From Ruegeria sp. HKCCD4315 (GTDB taxonomy: Bacteria > Pseudomonadota > Alphaproteobacteria > Rhodobacterales > Rhodobacteraceae): a stretch of 64,000 bases of DNA. This document shows positions 61,085 through 64,000 of this stretch, piece by piece; the first letter of the stretch is position 1, and each line of letters opens with the position of its first letter. The position numbers were made by a program, and so were the translations under genes. The notes below the pieces were generated by a model. That model saw only the letters and a program-made list of their open reading frames with translations, was not told the origin of the DNA and made no database searches. The DNA is taken from contig NZ_WVRN01000001.1 in NCBI RefSeq assembly GCF_013112245.1, positions 2,980,501 to 3,044,500 on the forward strand, written 5' to 3'.

Positions 61085-61171
61085 CCGGATCCGTTCTTCA
61101 TCTGGCCAAAAATATCTCGGGGGTGAATTGAGCCAAAGGCTCAAGAGGGGGCTGGCCCCCTCCCCCGCCCA
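61085..61171 (-). repeat. Dispersed intergenic repeat, copy B
   Basis: Directly after the soeA stop, the minus strand carries hairpins (GAGGGGG/CCCCCTC, TTGAGCC/GGCTCAA) followed by CTCGGGG-type sequence and AGATATTTTTGGCCAGATGAAG. Thirty-three of 39 aligned bases match the copy at 62830-62905 in reverse orientation. It lies inside the soeA-soeB operon. Confidence 0.75.
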
Positions 61172-61192
61172 TAACTGCCGAGGTTCCCTGAC

Positions 61193-61942
61193 ATGACCCA
61201 GCTCCCCCAATCCACCGAACGTAAAATGGGTCTGGTCATCGACCTGGACACCTGTGTCGGTTGCCACGCCTGCGTGATCTCTTGCAAAGGATGGAACACG
61301 GAAAACTACGGCGCGCCTCTGTCGGACCAAGACGCCTACGGTGGCAACCCGTCCGGCACCTTCTTGAACCGCGTACATTCCTATGAGGTACAGCCGGAAC
61401 AGGGTCACGCTCAACTGATACACTTCCCGAAATCTTGCCTGCATTGCGAAGATGCTCCCTGTGTCACTGTCTGCCCAACCGGCGCCAGCTATAAACGCAT
61501 CGAAGACGGTATCGTGTTGGTTAATGAAAGCGACTGTATTGGCTGCGGTCTTTGCGCCTGGTCCTGTCCATACGGTGCCCGGGAGCTGGATGCAGCAGAA
61601 GGCGTCATGAAAAAATGTACTCTCTGTGTCGACCGTATCTACAACGAAAACCTGCCCGAGGTAGATCGTGTGCCCTCATGCGTGCGCACCTGCCCGGCCG
61701 GCGCGCGGCACTTTGGCGATTTGGGCGACCCTGACAGCGATGTCAGCAAACTCGTCGCAGATCGGGGCGGTATGGACCTGATGCCTGAAATGGGCACCAA
61801 ACCCGTCAATAAATACCTGCCGCCACGCCCCAAGGACACGGTTGAGGACCAGATCGACATTTTGGCCCCCCTGCTGGCACCGGTCGCTGAAGAACCCAAG
61901 GGGTTCCTCGGCTGGCTCGACAAGACGTTGGAGAAACTCTGA
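61193..61942 (+). CDS. soeB: Sulfite dehydrogenase iron-sulfur subunit SoeB
   Basis: The 249-residue electron-transfer subunit has four [4Fe-4S] cysteine clusters typical of DmsB/PsrB proteins. The first is CVGCHACVISCKG (Cys21, 24, 27, 31); later ones are SCLHCEDAPCVTVCPTG, CIGCGLCAWSCPYG and KKCTLC with CVRTCPAG. There is no Tat signal. It passes electrons from SoeA to SoeC at the inner face of the membrane. Its stop overlaps the soeC start (TGATG). Confidence 0.94.
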   Translation: MTQLPQSTERKMGLVIDLDTCVGCHACVISCKGWNTENYGAPLSDQDAYGGNPSGTFLNRVHSYEVQPEQGHAQLIHFPKSCLHCEDAPCVTVCPTGASYKRIEDGIVLVNESDCIGCGLCAWSCPYGARELDAAEGVMKKCTLCVDRIYNENLPEVDRVPSCVRTCPAGARHFGDLGDPDSDVSKLVADRGGMDLMPEMGTKPVNKYLPPRPKDTVEDQIDILAPLLAPVAEEPKGFLGWLDKTLEKL

Positions 61943-62829
61943 TGCATCCCGCACCGTCCGTTATTATCTTCACCACTTTGTCCGGGTTGGGATTCGGCTT
62001 GCTGTTTTTCCTCGGGCTTGGCCAGCCTGCGGTGACAGGCTTTGTGGCATTCGTATTTTACGTCATCGCATATGCGCTGGCAGTGGGTGGTTTGCTGGCC
62101 TCAACCTTCCATTTGGGCCACCCCGAACGCGCCTGGAAGGCGTTCAGCCAATGGAAATCGAGCTGGCTCAGCCGAGAAGGGGTCTGTGCCGTGGCGGCCC
62201 TGGTGGTCATGGGGCTTTATGCATTCGGCGCAGTTTTTCTGGGCAGCCATTGGACAGTTCTGGGTTGGCTCGGCGCGTTTTTCAGTCTTGCGACCGTGTT
62301 TACCACCTCGATGATCTACACCCAGCTCAAGACCATCCCGCGCTGGAACATGGAACTGACGCCAATCCTGTTCCTGTCCTTCAGCTTGGCCGGAGGTGCC
62401 CTGTTGTCCGGGGCTGAAACTCTGGCCCCCTGGTTGCTTGCCATTGCCGGGGCAGTACAGCTTGCTTACTGGGCCAAGGGCGACGGCGCATTCGCGCGAT
62501 CCGGCACTTCGCTGAGCACCGCCACTGGGCTGGGCGCCCGCGGTGATGTGCGCGCCTTCGAGCCGCCGCATACGGGCACCAACTATCTGTTGCGCGAATT
62601 CGTCCACGTGGTTGGGCGCAAACACGTGCAGAAACTGCGGATCATTTCCTTTGTTCTGGCGTTTGTGTTGCCTTTGCTGCTGATCCTGATCCCGGTCTCG
62701 GGCGTCGTGATCAAGCACCTCTTTGCCTTGCTGGCGGTGGCGTCGCATCTGGCGGGCGTAGCAACGTCGCGCTGGTTGTTCTTTGCGCAGGCAGAGCATG
62801 TTGTTGGGCTTTACTACGGGAAACGGTGA
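61942..62829 (+). CDS. soeC: Sulfite dehydrogenase membrane subunit SoeC (DmsC-like)
   Basis: The 295-residue product has about eight membrane helices and the DmsC pattern, beginning MHPAPSVIIFTTLSGLGFGL. The LGHPERAWKAF segment is between helices 2 and 3. It anchors SoeAB and should hand electrons to the quinone pool. It is translationally coupled to soeB by a one-base overlap. It is followed by a repeat element and a terminator. Confidence 0.93.
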   Translation: MHPAPSVIIFTTLSGLGFGLLFFLGLGQPAVTGFVAFVFYVIAYALAVGGLLASTFHLGHPERAWKAFSQWKSSWLSREGVCAVAALVVMGLYAFGAVFLGSHWTVLGWLGAFFSLATVFTTSMIYTQLKTIPRWNMELTPILFLSFSLAGGALLSGAETLAPWLLAIAGAVQLAYWAKGDGAFARSGTSLSTATGLGARGDVRAFEPPHTGTNYLLREFVHVVGRKHVQKLRIISFVLAFVLPLLLILIPVSGVVIKHLFALLAVASHLAGVATSRWLFFAQAEHVVGLYYGKR

Positions 62830-62905
62830 GAAGGGGGCTCTGCCCCCGCTGCGCGTACCGCGCATCTCCCCGAGGTATTTTTAGACAGATGAAGATTGGA
62901 TCCGG
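62830..62905 (+). repeat. Dispersed intergenic repeat, copy A
   Basis: After soeC, hairpins (GGGGGCTCTGCCCCC and GCGCG/CGCGC) are followed by CCCCGAGGTATTTTTAGACA and then GATGAAG. It is the same unit as at 61085-61171, inverted, about 1.7 kb apart. Confidence 0.75.
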
Positions 62906-62911
62906 CAAATG

Positions 62912-62947
62912 AAAAGGGCGGCGCTCGGGATTTGAGGCCGCCCTTTT
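62912..62947. terminator. Bidirectional terminator between soeC and dapA
   Basis: AAAAGGGCGGC and GCCGCCCTTTT form a perfect 11-bp stem with a 14-base loop, with T-rich flanks on both strands, between the convergent soeABC and dapA genes. Confidence 0.9.
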
Positions 62948-62964
62948 GTCATTTCGGGTCCGAC

Positions 62965-63837
62965 TTAGATCAGACCGGCATGCGCCATTGCGGCCTCGAT
63001 TGCAGCCTTGGTGCCGTCCTCAAGCTCGGTGAGAGGTGAGCGCACTTCGGTGCTGCAAAGGCCCAGTTTGCTGAGCGCGTATTTGGCACCGACAAGACCC
63101 GGTTCGATAAAGATGGCCTCGTGCAGAGGCATCAGCTTATCCTGATAGTCCAGCGCTTTTGCATAGTCTCCGGCCAGTGTGGCCTGTTGGAATTCGGCGC
63201 ACAATTTGGGTGCCACGTTTGCCGTGACCGAGATGCAGCCAACGCCGCCATGGGCGTTGAATCCAAGCGCAGTCGCGTCTTCACCAGACAGTTGGCAGAA
63301 ATCCGCGCCGCAGGTCGCGCGCTGTTGGCTGACACGGGCCAGATCGCCCGTTGCGTCCTTAACCCCAACGATGCGTGGCAGCTTGGAAAGCTCACCCATA
63401 GTGGCCGGTGTCATGTCAACAACGGACCGTCCGGGGATATTGTAAATGATGATCGGAATATCCGCAGCTTCGTGAAGAGCCTGGAAATGCGCGATCAGGC
63501 CGCGTTGGGTTGGCTTGTTGTAGTACGGGGTGACAACCAGCGCTGCATCCGCGCCGACCTTTTTGGCGAATTGCACAAAACGAACGGCTTCGACCGTATT
63601 GTTCGATCCGGCACCGGCGATGACCGGAACGCGACCCGCCGCTGTTTTCACGACCTCTTCGATAACCGTTTCATGCTCATCGTGGCTGAGCGTGGGACTT
63701 TCGCCCGTGGTTCCAACCGGCACCAGCCCGGTCGAGCCTTCGGCAATCTGCCACTCCACAAGGTGTTTGAGCGTCTTCAGGTCCAACTCGCCGTTGGTGA
63801 ACGGGGTGACGAGGGCTGGCATTGAGCCTTTGAACAT
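62965..63837 (-). CDS. dapA: 4-hydroxy-tetrahydrodipicolinate synthase
   Basis: The enzyme condenses pyruvate with aspartate semialdehyde in lysine and peptidoglycan precursor synthesis. The ATG at 63837 gives 290 residues starting [18 protein letters not shown]; earlier in-frame starts to 63990 are outside the family. Motifs are GTTGESPTL, the catalytic tyrosine in [10 protein letters not shown], and the Schiff-base lysine in [11 protein letters not shown]. It is divergent from an exported-protein gene at the window edge. Confidence 0.96.
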   Translation of the reverse strand: MFKGSMPALVTPFTNGELDLKTLKHLVEWQIAEGSTGLVPVGTTGESPTLSHDEHETVIEEVVKTAAGRVPVIAGAGSNNTVEAVRFVQFAKKVGADAALVVTPYYNKPTQRGLIAHFQALHEAADIPIIIYNIPGRSVVDMTPATMGELSKLPRIVGVKDATGDLARVSQQRATCGADFCQLSGEDATALGFNAHGGVGCISVTANVAPKLCAEFQQATLAGDYAKALDYQDKLMPLHEAIFIEPGLVGAKYALSKLGLCSTEVRSPLTELEDGTKAAIEAAMAHAGLI

Positions 63838-63962
63838 GACACGCTCCTTTAAGGTGCATTTTGCGGTTTTTACGCCTCGGTCCCTCACGTTTCCAGCTTT
63901 GTGAGTTGATCCCGGCGACGCACGGTTTATCCTCACAGGCTCTATCCTCGGTTGGTTGGGAA

Positions 63963-64000
63963 ATGCAAGGTATGACACGCATTCTGGCACTTTTGATTGC
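63963..64000 (+). CDS. Start of an exported protein, truncated by the window edge
   Basis: Only 12 codons are visible, from the ATG at 63963 (or a second at 63972): [13 protein letters not shown], which looks like the beginning of a signal peptide. In related genomes dapA is often divergent from a lytic transglycosylase gene, but nothing in this short piece can confirm that. Confidence 0.4.
   Translation, partial: MQGMTRILALLI

Noticed and set aside
59647..61101. 484-residue minus-strand open frame opposite soeA
   Set aside because: Antisense shadow of a certain molybdoprotein gene.

Overview
The window reads as about 64 kb of chromosome from a marine alphaproteobacterium of the Roseobacter group (Rhodobacterales, Ruegeria-like). 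This is inferred from the gene set and order: a TrcR-type (DUF1013) cell-cycle regulator, FnrL with FNR boxes at cbb3-oxidase genes, a TauR/xsc/pta/soeABC taurine-sulfonate module, a membrane-anchored cytochrome c of the cy type, and high-GC coding sequence. I see no phage, transposon, integron or CRISPR array.

Layout. 1-3.4 kb: the 5' part of a DMT-family permease gene, a small membrane protein, and a secreted sulfatase in somewhat AT-richer DNA. 3.5-18.6 kb: the transcription/translation core on the minus strand (secE, nusG, rplK, rplA, rplJ, rplL, rpoB, rpoC). It is interrupted twice: by a plus-strand pair of unrecognised exported paralogues between nusG and rplK, and by a terminator plus an unknown 137-residue ORF between rplA and rplJ. 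18.6-30.3 kb: a microaerobic respiration block. It holds ccoNOQP and ccoGHIS (cbb3 oxidase and its assembly genes), a universal stress protein, a GlsB-like membrane protein, fnrL and hemN, with three FNR-type boxes placed at the promoters. 30.5-44.5 kb: a divergent EF-G-like GTPase, the yejABEF peptide importer, cytochrome cy, prephenate dehydratase, an SRPBCC protein, nudC, a metallophosphatase/nucleotidase, SRP RNA and an alpha/beta hydrolase. 44.6-45.9 kb: a cobalamin riboswitch in front of a single small cysteine-containing protein, convergent with a dual-specificity phosphatase. 46-53.7 kb: dnaX-ebfC-recR, a VOC protein, RNase T2, trcR, and an ArsR regulator with a DUF318-type permease. 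53.7-62.9 kb: tauR, xsc, pta, soeA, soeB, soeC. 62.9-64 kb: dapA and the first codons of an exported protein.

How the parts work together. The cco block forms a high-affinity terminal oxidase, its copper/haem assembly factors, the oxygen sensor that would switch it on, and an oxygen-independent haem-synthesis step under the same sensor; cytochrome cy, 12 kb away, is a plausible electron donor. The sulfonate module turns sulfoacetaldehyde into acetyl phosphate plus sulfite (Xsc), acetyl phosphate into acetyl-CoA (Pta) and sulfite into sulfate (SoeABC). TauR-like direct repeats lie upstream of both tauR and xsc.

The least explained parts are the cobalamin-riboswitch gene (44947-45354), the tandem four-cysteine exported paralogues (15898-17519), the small ORF between rplA and rplJ, two hairpins between rplL and rpoB, and a dispersed intergenic repeat seen in three copies.
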